A program made the position numbers and the translations under genes. A model generated the notes under the pieces. That model was not told the origin of the DNA, made no database searches, and saw only the letters and a list, made by a program, of their open reading frames with translations. Below are positions 32,486 through 42,167 of a stretch of DNA of 64,000 nucleotides, piece after piece. Source of the DNA: Prevotella sp. E2-28. GTDB taxonomy: Bacteria > Bacteroidota > Bacteroidia > Bacteroidales > Bacteroidaceae. The stretch spans positions 2,232,001 to 2,296,000 of the forward strand of contig NZ_CP091788.1 in the NCBI RefSeq assembly GCF_022024055.1, in the 5' to 3' direction. Every line of letters begins with the position of its first letter. The first letter of the stretch is position 1.

Positions 32486-32830
32486 TTAAGCCTCCTCTTT
32501 TTTACCAAGCTTAGCACGACGCTTCTCAGCATACTCTGCAGCAAACTTGTCAAGTTTAACAGTCTGGAAACGGATTACCTTCTCGTCACGACGATAGGCG
32601 GTCTCCAATTTCTTAATCACGGCTGGCTCAGCATTGAACTCGATGAGGAAATAGAAGCCAGAGGTCTTCTTCTCAATCTGGTAAGCCAGTTTCTTCAATC
32701 CCCAGGCCTCTTCGTTCACAATCTCAGCACCTTTGTCGGTGAGTACCTTCTTGAACTTAGCGACCGTTTCCTTTGTCTGTTCGTCAGACAAAACGGGAGT
32801 TAAAATGAAAACGGTTTCGTACTTATTCAT
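32486..32830 (-). CDS. rpsF: Ribosomal protein bS6
   Basis: 114 residues; [17 protein letters not shown] at the start and [20 protein letters not shown] in the middle are characteristic. First gene of its operon, with a 50-base leader from the promoter at 32879-32908 that may be the S6:S18 regulatory region; I cannot fold it with confidence. Confidence 0.97.
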   Translation of the reverse strand: MNKYETVFILTPVLSDEQTKETVAKFKKVLTDKGAEIVNEEAWGLKKLAYQIEKKTSGFYFLIEFNAEPAVIKKLETAYRRDEKVIRFQTVKLDKFAAEYAEKRRAKLGKKEEA

Positions 32831-32878
32831 ACGTTTAATTAAAAAGTTAAAAAATAATTATTTTGCAAAATGCGGGCG

Positions 32879-32908
32879 CAAAGGTACGAATTTTTGATGA
32901 ATTAACAA
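32879..32908 (-). promoter_or_regulatory. Promoter of the rpsF operon
   Basis: TTG (32908-32906) and TACCTTTG (32886-32879) on the minus strand are 19 bases apart, near-perfect Bacteroidota consensus. Confidence 0.8.
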
Positions 32909-32959
32909 AACTTTTCGTACTTTTACGCCCAATATTTAACATATTATATGAGATTCTGT

Positions 32960-34888
32960 TTAATTTCCTAAGGCTTCGCACTCCTTAAGCCACAGACTGT
33001 TAGCTGCATCGCTTGGCATTCGCCAGTCGCCCCGAGGTGACAAACTAACGCTACCTACCTTAGGTCCATCAGGCAAACAAGAACGTTTAAACTGTTGATT
33101 GAAAAAGCGTCGGCAGAAAGTCAGCAACCATTTACGGATAGTTTCGTCGTCGTATTTACCATCGAAAGCATGCTGTGCCAACATATATATCTTAGATGGA
33201 CGGAAGCCCCAGCGCATGTGGTAATAGAGGAAGAAGTCATGAAGCTCATAAGGTCCTACGAGGTCTTCTGTCTTCTGGGCGATATTTCCGTTTTCATCAG
33301 CAGGAGTCAACTCTGGAGAGATGGGGGTATCAATCACATCGATAAGCACATCACGCTGCTCAGCAAAAGCTGGCAATAGTGCTAGATAGCGAATCAGATA
33401 CTGTACCAGCGTCTTTGGAACACCGCCATTTACGCCATACATGGACATATGATCGCCATTATAGGTACACCAGCCAAGAGCCAGCTCGGAGAGGTCGCCT
33501 GTACCGATAACCATACCGCCAACCTGATTAGCCACATCCATTAATATCTGCGTACGCTCGCGCGCCTGAGAGTTCTCATAGGTCACATCATGAACAGAAG
33601 CATCGTGGCCAATATCCTCGAAATGCTGAGTAACGCTCTTGGCAATGTTTATCTCGCGTTGCGAAATGCCCAACGAGGTCATGAGGCTAACGGCATTATC
33701 ATGGGTACGATCGGTGGTGCCAAAGCCTGGCATCGTAATACCAATGATACCTTTGCGCGATAGGCCTAGCTTATCAAAAGCGCGCACCGTGATAAGCAGG
33801 GCCAATGTAGAATCAAGACCACCACTGATACCTATCACAGCTTTGTTGCAATGCGTGTGATACAAACGGCGACAGAGTCCCATCGTTTGGATATTGAGAA
33901 TCTCCTCGCACGAGGGTGTCATCTGCTCATCTTCAGGAATAAACGGATGAGGATTAACATCACGTATCAGTTCAAACGAACGTGGGGTTACGCTCTTAGC
34001 ATTGACAACACGGGCCGTCGCACCATCCTGTGCCGTACGGAAGGTCGTATTGTTCTGACGTTCACTACGCAGACGATCCACATCAATCTGCTGAATCTGC
34101 AACTGAGGCTCCAGCGAGAAGCGATCTCCATCAGCCAACAGACGGCCATTCTCAAAAATCATGGCATTACCGCCATAGACAACATCCTGCGTTGATTCAC
34201 CAAAGCCACAACTGCTATAGACATAGCCGCACATCATGCGGGCACTCTGCTGAGCCAACAACGAACAAAGATAGTCGTGCTTACCTAATAACTCGTCGGT
34301 AGCCGAGAGGTTAAAGATAATATCAGCACCTGCCAATGCAAGGTTATTACTCGGAGGAAGAGGAGCCCAGACATCCTCGCAAATCTCAATACCGAATCCT
34401 ACGCCATCGCAAGTACGGAATACTATTGGTTCTGAAGAAACACTTACCCTACTGCCTGCCAAATAGATATCCTGCGGCATGAGGTCAGCTGCAGAAGCAA
34501 ACCATCGCTTCTCGTAGAACTCACAATAGTTGGGCAGATATGTTTTGGGGACAACACCTAACAGCGAACCACTCTGAACAACGACAGCACAGTTATAAAG
34601 CAACGGGCCTATACGCACAGGCATGCCTACTACACTGATAATATCGAGTTTGCGGGTGAAGTCAAGCAATTTGAGAAGAGCCTCTTCGGCCTTATCAAGC
34701 AATAACTGCTGACGGAACAAGTCCTGACAAGTATAGCCCGTTAGCGACAACTCAGGGAATACTATCACCTCGACACCCTTACCTTCGGCTTGGGCTATGA
34801 GGCTCTCTATCTGCTGCACGTTATAGTCTACATCGGCTACGCTCACACTTGGTATGGCAGCAGCCACCTTGATTAATCCGTACTTCAT
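32960..34888 (-). CDS. nadE: Glutamine-dependent NAD+ synthetase
   Basis: 642 residues, the two-domain form. N-terminal nitrilase-type amidase (~1-290): Glu in VFPELSLTGYTC, Lys in PKTYLPNYCEFYEKRWF and Cys in EICEDVWAP give the Glu-Lys-Cys triad. C-terminal synthetase (~340-640): SGGLDSTLAL P-loop-like motif for ATP, GTGDLSELALGWCTYNGDH. Converts NaAD to NAD+ with glutamine as the nitrogen source. Apparently monocistronic or with queA 26 bases upstream on the same strand. Confidence 0.97.
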   Translation of the reverse strand: MKYGLIKVAAAIPSVSVADVDYNVQQIESLIAQAEGKGVEVIVFPELSLTGYTCQDLFRQQLLLDKAEEALLKLLDFTRKLDIISVVGMPVRIGPLLYNCAVVVQSGSLLGVVPKTYLPNYCEFYEKRWFASAADLMPQDIYLAGSRVSVSSEPIVFRTCDGVGFGIEICEDVWAPLPPSNNLALAGADIIFNLSATDELLGKHDYLCSLLAQQSARMMCGYVYSSCGFGESTQDVVYGGNAMIFENGRLLADGDRFSLEPQLQIQQIDVDRLRSERQNNTTFRTAQDGATARVVNAKSVTPRSFELIRDVNPHPFIPEDEQMTPSCEEILNIQTMGLCRRLYHTHCNKAVIGISGGLDSTLALLITVRAFDKLGLSRKGIIGITMPGFGTTDRTHDNAVSLMTSLGISQREINIAKSVTQHFEDIGHDASVHDVTYENSQARERTQILMDVANQVGGMVIGTGDLSELALGWCTYNGDHMSMYGVNGGVPKTLVQYLIRYLALLPAFAEQRDVLIDVIDTPISPELTPADENGNIAQKTEDLVGPYELHDFFLYYHMRWGFRPSKIYMLAQHAFDGKYDDETIRKWLLTFCRRFFNQQFKRSCLPDGPKVGSVSLSPRGDWRMPSDAANSLWLKECEALGN

Positions 34889-34914
34889 ACAGGTTTTAGA
34901 TTTTATATCTGGGT

Positions 34915-36138
34915 TTAGGGGATAAGAAGCGAACTGTCACCATAACTCAAGAAACGGAAGTCATGAGAAAGGGCATAGTCGTAAATTTTGTGCCAATCGC
35001 CTTTAACGAAAGCACTTACGAGAAGAAGCAACGTAGATTGAGGCTGGTGGAAGTTGGTGACCAACATCTTCACGATTTTATACTCATAGCCTGGAGCAAT
35101 GATTATCTGCGTACTACTATGAAGCGATGGAAGTTCGTTACGATCCAGCCAGTCGAGCAAAGCTTGTATAGATTCCCTACTTTCCACTTTCCACTTTCCG
35201 TTTTCCACTTCATACGGTTCCCATTGGTTTACATGAAGTTCATCTTCCTGAATATCAGGATTACTGAGAACTTTCAGTCCCATGTAATAGAGGCTTTCAA
35301 GCGTACGCACACTCGTTGTTCCCACAGCAATAGCCTGACAATCATGAGCCAACAGTTTTACGAGCGTCTGACGATGTACGCAGATATACTCTGTATGCAT
35401 CTCGTGATCTGCAATCTCCTCACTCTTCACAGGCTTAAAGGTGCCAGCACCTACATGGAGTGTAACCTCCTCACGCTCTATACCATGAGCATCAATAGAC
35501 TGAAGGACACGATCCGTGAAATGAAGTCCTGCGGTGGGAGCTGCTACGCTACCCTTAATCTTAGAATAAACGGTCTGATAGGTCGTCTTGTCACTCTCCT
35601 GTGTCTCGCGGTTAAGATACGGAGGAATAGGTAGTTCACCCATAAACTCAAGAATTTCCGCAAATGAGATATTCTCATTGTCCCAGGTGAAATCTATGCG
35701 ATGACTGGTGCCGTGAAGAGGACCACGGGTAGCTCTCATCTCAAATTTCTCGTTTCCGATTTCCACTTCACGAACAAGAGGGCCTTCTTTCCATTTCTTA
35801 AGATTACCCACCAGACAATACCACGAGCAATGTCCCCGCATTTGGAACATCAACTCATAATCAGAAGGCTCCGCAGGCTCAAGCAGGAAGATTTCAATAA
35901 GTGCGCCGGTTTCCTTATGGAAATGCAGACGTGCCTGTATAACCTTCGTATTGTTGAATACCATGAGTGCTCCTTCTGGCAGATAGTCTGCCAGATGATA
36001 GAACACATCCTCACCTACCTCACCATGCTTATAAAGAAGCAATTTTGAATGATCGCGCTCTGCCATAGGAAACTTGGCAATGCGCTCATCAGGCAAGGGA
36101 TAATTGTAATCGCTTATATGAATATGTTTTGTATCCAT
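34915..36138 (-). CDS. queA: QueA, SAM:tRNA ribosyltransferase-isomerase, with an in-frame repeat insertion
   Basis: 407 residues. Typical start (ISDYNYPLPDERIAKFP), PTAGLHFTD near 200, HVGAGTFKPV near 225, end TLLLLVSAF and YGDSSLLIP. It makes epoxyqueuosine on tRNA using SAM. In the C-terminal half, between WEPYEV and RESIQALLDW, there is an extra short segment (ENGKWKVES) encoded by tandem GGAAAGT(G/A)-type units at about 35178-35216, in a position where relatives vary. It is longer than the usual ~350 residues. PAP2 phosphatase gene lies 6 bases upstream. Confidence 0.95.
   Translation of the reverse strand: MDTKHIHISDYNYPLPDERIAKFPMAERDHSKLLLYKHGEVGEDVFYHLADYLPEGALMVFNNTKVIQARLHFHKETGALIEIFLLEPAEPSDYELMFQMRGHCSWYCLVGNLKKWKEGPLVREVEIGNEKFEMRATRGPLHGTSHRIDFTWDNENISFAEILEFMGELPIPPYLNRETQESDKTTYQTVYSKIKGSVAAPTAGLHFTDRVLQSIDAHGIEREEVTLHVGAGTFKPVKSEEIADHEMHTEYICVHRQTLVKLLAHDCQAIAVGTTSVRTLESLYYMGLKVLSNPDIQEDELHVNQWEPYEVENGKWKVESRESIQALLDWLDRNELPSLHSSTQIIIAPGYEYKIVKMLVTNFHQPQSTLLLLVSAFVKGDWHKIYDYALSHDFRFLSYGDSSLLIP
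35178..35216. repeat. TTTCCACTTTCC simple repeat inside queA
   Basis: Three to four imperfect units of CTTTCCA/GTTTTCCA on the plus strand. A similar TTCACTTTTCACTT stretch is intergenic at about 48905-48935. Confidence 0.7.
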
Positions 36139-36144
36139 TTATAA

Positions 36145-36858
36145 TTATAAATAAAGCATAAAACAAGATCTCAGTATAGCATAGACAAGGGTCAAGACCA
36201 TCACGGTAACGACTACATCTATATCTGACAACTGATATCCCGTACTTGTATATTGTGTTGAAACGAAATTCTCTTTATTAATCATCAACTTACGTATGCG
36301 AAAATGCAAATACCATACAGCCGTACCAATAGTACCACCCCATAACAGACCACAAAGAATATCGCCAGGAAAATGTACGCCAAGATACATTCGCGTCCAG
36401 CAATTCAGCAATGACCATAAGACGAGCGTCATTGTGAGCAAACGGCTTCTAACCAACAATGCAAAAAATATGGCAATGCTGAAGGTATTAGCAGCATGAG
36501 AGGAGAAAAAGCCGTATCGACCGCCTCGATAACCATTCACAACATCAACAAGCATCGCAATATCTGCATCACGCGAAGGGCGCCAACGAGCTATTTCCGG
36601 TTTAACAATCAAATCATTGAGTGAACCTGCGAAGAAAACACACAATCCGGCACATGCCATTATGAGCAATATTTTCTGGATGTTGTCATTATTCTTCAAT
36701 ACCATATAGAAGAGTGCAAGATAAAGTGGAATCCAAGTAGTAGCCGTAGTCAACGTTTTGACCAGGCCATCAAGGAACAAGGACTCGCTCCCATTGAACC
36801 AAAGCAACAATTGCTTATCAAATTCAATCAACTCTCCCATAATTTCAAATTTCTTCAA
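36145..36858 (-). CDS. PAP2-family phosphatase
   Basis: 237 residues, about five transmembrane helices. The three phosphatase motifs are present: KPEIARWRPSRD (motif 1, near 86), FFSSHAANTFS (motif 2, near 117-127) and RMYLGVHFPGDIL (motif 3, near 156-168). Likely dephosphorylates undecaprenyl-PP or other lipid phosphates in the inner membrane. It overlaps the 3' end of the BatD-like gene by 14 bases. Distal C-terminal helix (VVVTVMVLTLVYAILRS) is an extra segment. Confidence 0.9.
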   Translation of the reverse strand: MKKFEIMGELIEFDKQLLLWFNGSESLFLDGLVKTLTTATTWIPLYLALFYMVLKNNDNIQKILLIMACAGLCVFFAGSLNDLIVKPEIARWRPSRDADIAMLVDVVNGYRGGRYGFFSSHAANTFSIAIFFALLVRSRLLTMTLVLWSLLNCWTRMYLGVHFPGDILCGLLWGGTIGTAVWYLHFRIRKLMINKENFVSTQYTSTGYQLSDIDVVVTVMVLTLVYAILRSCFMLYL

Positions 36859-39403
36859 TCTGATTGGCTTCTACCCATCCCTGCTTACCATCAGGAACGA
36901 GCACCTCTAGCCAACCATCCATAGAGTCATCTTTGATTGTAACCTTTGTACCCTCATGGAGGATAAATAAGTCTGTACCATTCTGAGCTGGCGTGCTCTT
37001 CACTGTTACTGCCGACCCTATGATGATGGCACCATCACGATGATCTATCATCTGTTTTTGATGCCAAGCAAAGATATTACCAGCAATAAAGCACAATAGC
37101 AAGAGAAGCCCACCAAAGAATCCTATTTTACGTAACCATATAGGCGAACAGAAAAGGTAGATAAGCATCAAGAAGGTAGCCCCTAACAGGCAGAACACAG
37201 CCACATAAGCCCATTCGTCAACACTCAACATATTGACCACCGAGCGATACCATGTGGTGAGGAAGAACTCCGACTGCGGCACAATTTTATCCACTGTTTT
37301 ACTGCGAGCCAGCTGCAAGTTAAAACGGATATCCTCATCACCTGGCGAGAGCAGCAGCGCACGTTCGTAGTTCAACACAGCACGTGTAATATTCTCCATA
37401 CGATAGTATGAGTTTCCCAGATTGTAATACAGTTCTGCACTAGGTCCAACCTTCAGCAACTGCTCATACTGCTGAATAGCCTGCTGGTAGTTCTCATTCA
37501 CATAACTGCTATCCGCCTCAGCCTTCGAGAGTGCAAAAGCCGATGATGGCATCAGCATCAGGAGCAACAAGAATGCAGTAGCGACTCCTTTCTTCGGTTT
37601 ACGATTCATTCCCTCTTCAATTTTCTCGATGGCAGTCATTGCCGTCTGATACACCTTATTCATATTACCCTTTGGATCGCCTGGTGCGTAGCGTTCAAAC
37701 TCACACTCGTCGATAGCACTCAGGAACTGATTCACGGCCTCGGCATCTACTTGATAAACAGAGAGACGCTCGCTGATATTCTCACGCGACAATTGTTCTA
37801 CGGGGATATTCAACTTATCACCCACGTATCCCCACAAAGCACGTAGCGCCTCATCATAGAACTCGCCAGGTTTGTTATCTTTCATCAACTTAGCCGCCTT
37901 TTTCAGTCGCTTCGTAGCAATCTTGTTGGCCTTTTTACCACGCACCCTACCTAAGTCAGAATTTTCGATAGCGCGCTTGCGAAATAAGAGGAACAAGGAC
38001 ATAAAACTAGCCAAAAGAATAACTATTGTCCAAATATAACGCACAGAACCAAAGAAATAATCACCATCGGTCTTGACTGTTGCTCCGCCCAACTTGATAT
38101 GACGGATGTCACTACCCAACATCTGAATATCCTCCTGATCAGAGAAGGTTTGCACCTGACTCTCGCCACCTTCGCCCTTGGCAACATCGAGGTGATACTC
38201 TTCTGATGTCAACGTCTTATACTGCTTTGCCTGCGTGTCGTAATATACAAACTCCACTGGAGGGATGGTGTACTGTCCCTGATGACGCGGCACAGCCAAG
38301 AATTCATAGACCATACTACCTTCAAGTCCACTGGTAGTAAGACGTGTTTTATCCGTTGTCTTGGGATCGTAAGTATCAAAATCCTTAGGGAATTTTACAA
38401 TAGGCTGTTTGATAAGTTTCAGGTTACCCGTTCCGCTTATAGTTACTTTCACAGTCAGGGGGTCATTAGCTTTCAACTCTGCCTTATCAATCTCTGCAGA
38501 CATCGAAAACTTGCCTACACCACCAGAGAAATTGGCAGGGCGTGTGGGCAAAGGATCGACATCAATTTCTATGCCAGGTGCCTGTATCTGCTTCTTCACT
38601 TCAATGTAACTGGAGCCACCATTAAAGAATGCTTCAAAGGGATCTACGTTGCGATTCTGCTGAATCACAACACCATTAAAAGTGAGAGATGGAACCTGAA
38701 GTTTACCCGACATCTGCGGGAACATCACATACTGACTCCACGTAACAGTCTTATAATTACGACCATTAAACTGCTCTATCTTGAAACTCTTCTCCTGAGG
38801 CAATGGAATCTCCTGAGTATGAAATCCTTTCAAGTCGGGCATCTTGCCTTCCAACTGTGTCAGGCCAACCAACGTGTAAACCTTATATGTCAACAAAACG
38901 GGTTCTTGCTCTACCACACGTTTCTTCGATGCACTCACCTTAATAAAGAGATCCGATCCAGAAATCTGTGTACCAGCAGAACGAATCTCAGGCTGCTGGT
39001 TACTACGTCCATTCGCCTGTGCAGTACCGCTTACCTGTATTTTCAGTGTATTTGAAGAAATCTGCTTACCATCAGCAGTAATCGTTGCTGCAGGAATAGT
39101 AAATGTTCCATTTTTCAGAGCACATAATATATAAGTATAAGTAACAGTAGATGACTGAGAAGTATGCCCGTTTACCATACTGAAACTAGACTGTGTACTT
39201 GTGCTAGGCCCCATCAACACCTCAAAAGCATCTGAAGGTATTTGGCCTATTCGGAAACCTTTTACATCTTGAGTATTCACGGTATACGTCAGACGGAACT
39301 GCTGATTAACAGCAACCTGCTGAGGCGCATTAGCAGTGAGCGTCTGCGACATTGCAGACACCACAACAATCATCAAGCATATTATTGCAAAAAATCTTTT
39401 CAT
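36845..39403 (-). CDS. BatD-BatE fusion protein
   Basis: About 852 residues from MKRFFAIICLMIVVVSAMSQ (Met at 39403; 39406 and 39424 also possible). Signal peptide; residues ~20-430 are BatD Ig-like repeats (LTANAPQQVAVNQQFRLTYT, VLLTYKVYTLVG); a transmembrane helix near 455-475; a cytoplasmic helical part, then a second membrane segment; then TPR units (AELYYNLGNSYYRMENITRAVLNYE), two more helices and a C-terminal SH3-like domain (TKVTIKDDSMDGWLEV, EANQIEEI). The TPR-SH3 part corresponds to BatE. Part of the moxR-bat operon for oxygen tolerance. Overlaps or abuts batC. Confidence 0.88.
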   Translation of the reverse strand: MKRFFAIICLMIVVVSAMSQTLTANAPQQVAVNQQFRLTYTVNTQDVKGFRIGQIPSDAFEVLMGPSTSTQSSFSMVNGHTSQSSTVTYTYILCALKNGTFTIPAATITADGKQISSNTLKIQVSGTAQANGRSNQQPEIRSAGTQISGSDLFIKVSASKKRVVEQEPVLLTYKVYTLVGLTQLEGKMPDLKGFHTQEIPLPQEKSFKIEQFNGRNYKTVTWSQYVMFPQMSGKLQVPSLTFNGVVIQQNRNVDPFEAFFNGGSSYIEVKKQIQAPGIEIDVDPLPTRPANFSGGVGKFSMSAEIDKAELKANDPLTVKVTISGTGNLKLIKQPIVKFPKDFDTYDPKTTDKTRLTTSGLEGSMVYEFLAVPRHQGQYTIPPVEFVYYDTQAKQYKTLTSEEYHLDVAKGEGGESQVQTFSDQEDIQMLGSDIRHIKLGGATVKTDGDYFFGSVRYIWTIVILLASFMSLFLLFRKRAIENSDLGRVRGKKANKIATKRLKKAAKLMKDNKPGEFYDEALRALWGYVGDKLNIPVEQLSRENISERLSVYQVDAEAVNQFLSAIDECEFERYAPGDPKGNMNKVYQTAMTAIEKIEEGMNRKPKKGVATAFLLLLMLMPSSAFALSKAEADSSYVNENYQQAIQQYEQLLKVGPSAELYYNLGNSYYRMENITRAVLNYERALLLSPGDEDIRFNLQLARSKTVDKIVPQSEFFLTTWYRSVVNMLSVDEWAYVAVFCLLGATFLMLIYLFCSPIWLRKIGFFGGLLLLLCFIAGNIFAWHQKQMIDHRDGAIIIGSAVTVKSTPAQNGTDLFILHEGTKVTIKDDSMDGWLEVLVPDGKQGWVEANQIEEI

Positions 39404-39407
39404 CATT

Positions 39408-40124
39408 TTACCAATTTTTCTCAATTCTACGACGACGAGTCTGTTGCAGATTCTCCTTCATCCTTTTCTGAGTTTCCTTTTCCTGTTGCATGGCAGCATT
39501 CAGCAATTGTTCAGCATTTTCTTTGCTCATAGGCGGCTCTTGCTGTTCCTGCTGTTTGTCCTGCTGCTCCTGCTGCTTCTTTTCCTGTTCCTTTTGTTGC
39601 TGTTGCTGATTTTGATCCTGCTGATCCTGATTCTGCTGTTGGTTGTTATTCCCACCATTCTGATTCTTCAACTGACGTTGACAAAGAACCAGATTATAGC
39701 GTGATTCATCATCGTTAGGATTATTGCGAAGTGCATTCTTGTATGCTTCAATGGCTTTACCAAAATCCTTTACCCCCTGATAAGCCACACCTTCATTATG
39801 ATAAGCCTGCGCTTTACGCAAAGGATTCGTTTCTGCACGAGCCGATCTCTCAAACATCTGCGCCATCGTATCACAACGTTCTTTCTGCACCAGTTTATAA
39901 TCAGCTGGGAACATGGAGGTAGACAAATTATAAAGCACACGTGCATCGGTACTGTCAGCACGATAAGCCTTCAAATAGTTAACCTGAGCCTCCTGACGCT
40001 TTTCCGTTCTGTATAGGGCGTTTCCTTTACGGATAAGTTTACGAGCCTGTCTATTATCTGCATAGGAAGATACAGACATGACAGTCAATAGGAGAAATAT
40101 GATATAATATCTTGAATGTCTCAT
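39408..40124 (-). CDS. batC: BatC, TPR protein
   Basis: 238 residues. Signal peptide (IFLLLTVMSVSSYADN); three TPR units (RKGNALYRTEKRQEAQVNYLKAYR, NEGVAYQGVKDFGKAIEAYKNAL, DESRYNLVLCQRQ); then a low-complexity Gln/Asn/Glu-rich tail (~150-205) and a charged C-terminus. BatC-type proteins are periplasmic scaffold components in the Bat (Bacteroides aerotolerance) cluster. Starts at the stop base of batB (one-base overlap). Confidence 0.85.
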   Translation of the reverse strand: MRHSRYYIIFLLLTVMSVSSYADNRQARKLIRKGNALYRTEKRQEAQVNYLKAYRADSTDARVLYNLSTSMFPADYKLVQKERCDTMAQMFERSARAETNPLRKAQAYHNEGVAYQGVKDFGKAIEAYKNALRNNPNDDESRYNLVLCQRQLKNQNGGNNNQQQNQDQQDQNQQQQQKEQEKKQQEQQDKQQEQQEPPMSKENAEQLLNAAMQQEKETQKRMKENLQQTRRRRIEKNW

Positions 40125-41140
40125 TATCGCTTAAAGAGTTTTATTTTCTTGAGTATCGGATTTCTACGATCCAATACGCACACCTCGATAATCAATAGCA
40201 AAAGCGCAAAAGCTGCTGCATACTGAAACTGTTCTGCATAATCACTATAGATGGTTGTCTCACCTTTCTCTAGTTTATCCAGTTCTTCGTCTAACAAACG
40301 CTGGGCACTACTATTATTATCCACATGGATATAAGCACCGCCACCAGCCTGAGCCACTTCTCTACACATCTGCTCATTTAGGCGCGACATAACCGTATTA
40401 CCCTGATTGTCTATCATGTAATTACCTGTTTCAGGATCTGGCACTGGAGAGCCATTTTTCGAACCAATACCAAGGACATAAACATTCAGTCCCTTTTCAT
40501 GGGCTGCTTTCGCTGCCTCAACAGCCCTACCTTCATGATCCTCACCATCGGTGATAACAATGATAGCTTTGCCTACGTGCTCCTGTTGCGTGAAACTATG
40601 CGAAGCCATTTCTATAGCACCAGCAATATCAGTACCCTGATTAACAATCATCGTGGGATCAATCGTGCTTAGAAACATCTTAGCAGACACATAGTCGCTT
40701 GTAATAGGCAACTGCACAAAAGCATCGCCCGCAAATACAATCAGACCTATTTTATCATTGATAAAATTCTCTACCAGATTCTCTACCATCATCTTGGCAC
40801 GATCCAAACGTGACGGTGACACGTCCTCTGCACGCATAGAATTGGAAATATCCATCGCTATCACGACCTCAATTCCTGCACGTTTCTCCTGACTGATACC
40901 ATTAGCCTGCTGCGGACGAGCCAGCATAATAATAATCAGTGTCAAAGCCAGTTCCAACAAACAGAACTTCACCAACGGACGCCAACGCGACACATCTGGC
41001 ATCAACTGCTTCATCAAATCCGGATCACCAAATTTTCGTAAGCGTTTCTTCTGATTGAAATATGCGACGAATCGGATGAGAGCCAATACAGCCACCACCA
41101 CTAACAGCCACAAGTATATAGGATTCTCAAATCTGAACAT
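40124..41140 (-). CDS. batB: BatB, VWA membrane protein
   Basis: 338 residues. Two N-terminal membrane helices (ENPIYLWLLVVVAVLALIRF and a second near 55-72), a VWA domain ~88-290 with MIDAS DISNSM, and a C-terminal helix (YAAAFALLLLIIEVCVL). Paralogue of BatA just upstream. The domain faces the periplasm between helices. One-base overlaps with neighbours on both sides indicate tight coupling. Confidence 0.92.
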   Translation of the reverse strand: MFRFENPIYLWLLVVVAVLALIRFVAYFNQKKRLRKFGDPDLMKQLMPDVSRWRPLVKFCLLELALTLIIIMLARPQQANGISQEKRAGIEVVIAMDISNSMRAEDVSPSRLDRAKMMVENLVENFINDKIGLIVFAGDAFVQLPITSDYVSAKMFLSTIDPTMIVNQGTDIAGAIEMASHSFTQQEHVGKAIIVITDGEDHEGRAVEAAKAAHEKGLNVYVLGIGSKNGSPVPDPETGNYMIDNQGNTVMSRLNEQMCREVAQAGGGAYIHVDNNSSAQRLLDEELDKLEKGETTIYSDYAEQFQYAAAFALLLLIIEVCVLDRRNPILKKIKLFKR

Positions 41141-42156
41141 TACGGTATCCTCCTAAAAATTGTTATTCTAAGAAGTATCTCCAGCAACAAAGCACCAAAC
41201 GCTATCAGACCATACTTCATATAGTCCTCATAGCGACGGCTATAGCGCTGAACCTCTATTTTCGACTTCTCTAATTTATCAATTTCATGATAAATCTCGC
41301 GAAGCTCATCTGCATTCCTTGCGCGATAGAACTTTCCGTTTGTCGTATTGGCAATATCATTCAACGTCTTTGTATCAATCTCTACCGGCACCTGAACATA
41401 CTGCACACTTGAGCCCACTGTCATCGGATAACGAGCTGTTCCGTTGGTACCAACACCAATCGTATAGACACGAATACCCAAACTCTGCGCTATCTCTGCC
41501 GAGGTCATTGGCGAAAGGTCACCTCGGTTATTACTACCATCAGTCAGCAGGATTACCACCCTACTCTTTGCTTTCGAATCCTTCAGTCTGCTTACCGCAT
41601 TAGCCAAACCCATACCAATAGCTGTACCATCTTCTATTAGCCCACGGGCAGCTATATCTGTACGGACATTATGAAGAAGCGACAACAATGAAGCATGATC
41701 AATAGTCATTGGACACTGAGTAAATGCCTCACCAGCAAATATTGTTAAGCCGATATTGTCATTTGGACGGCCTGCAATAAACTCTGCCGCAACTGCCTTT
41801 GCAGCCTCTATACGATTCTGGATATGTCTAGAATCATCCCGAAGGTCTTCTGCAAGCATTGAAGTCGAGACGTCCATAGCCAACATAATGTCAATGCCTT
41901 CAATATTCTCATTCTGCATGGAATCATGAGTCTGAGGACGAGCCAAAGCCACCACCAACATTGTAAAAGCTAGGATGCGCAGAAATAGCTGTACGGGCAT
42001 CAGCATGACTCTCCAACTGCGTTTTGTAAACCTAAACACATAGGTATCCGCTATCTGAATAGTAGGTTCGCTCTTTTTTCGGAACATGACATACCATACA
42101 GCATACGGTATGATGAGCAGTAGAAGAAATAAATATTCTTTATTGGCAAATTCCAT
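41140..42156 (-). CDS. batA: BatA, VWA membrane protein
   Basis: 338 residues with the same layout as BatB: N-terminal helices (YLFLLLLIIPYAVWYVMF; LFLRILAFTMLVVALARPQT), VWA domain with DVSTSM MIDAS near 94 and TDGSNNRGDL near 205, and a C-terminal helix. Full length. Together with BatB and MoxR it likely forms a chaperone-like envelope complex. Confidence 0.92.
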   Translation of the reverse strand: MEFANKEYLFLLLLIIPYAVWYVMFRKKSEPTIQIADTYVFRFTKRSWRVMLMPVQLFLRILAFTMLVVALARPQTHDSMQNENIEGIDIMLAMDVSTSMLAEDLRDDSRHIQNRIEAAKAVAAEFIAGRPNDNIGLTIFAGEAFTQCPMTIDHASLLSLLHNVRTDIAARGLIEDGTAIGMGLANAVSRLKDSKAKSRVVILLTDGSNNRGDLSPMTSAEIAQSLGIRVYTIGVGTNGTARYPMTVGSSVQYVQVPVEIDTKTLNDIANTTNGKFYRARNADELREIYHEIDKLEKSKIEVQRYSRRYEDYMKYGLIAFGALLLEILLRITIFRRIP

Positions 42157-42167
42157 TATTCAACTAT

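Noticed and set aside
39416-39704. Leucine-rich frame on the plus strand opposite batC
   Set aside because: It is the complement of the Gln-rich codon stretch in batC, a compositional artefact.
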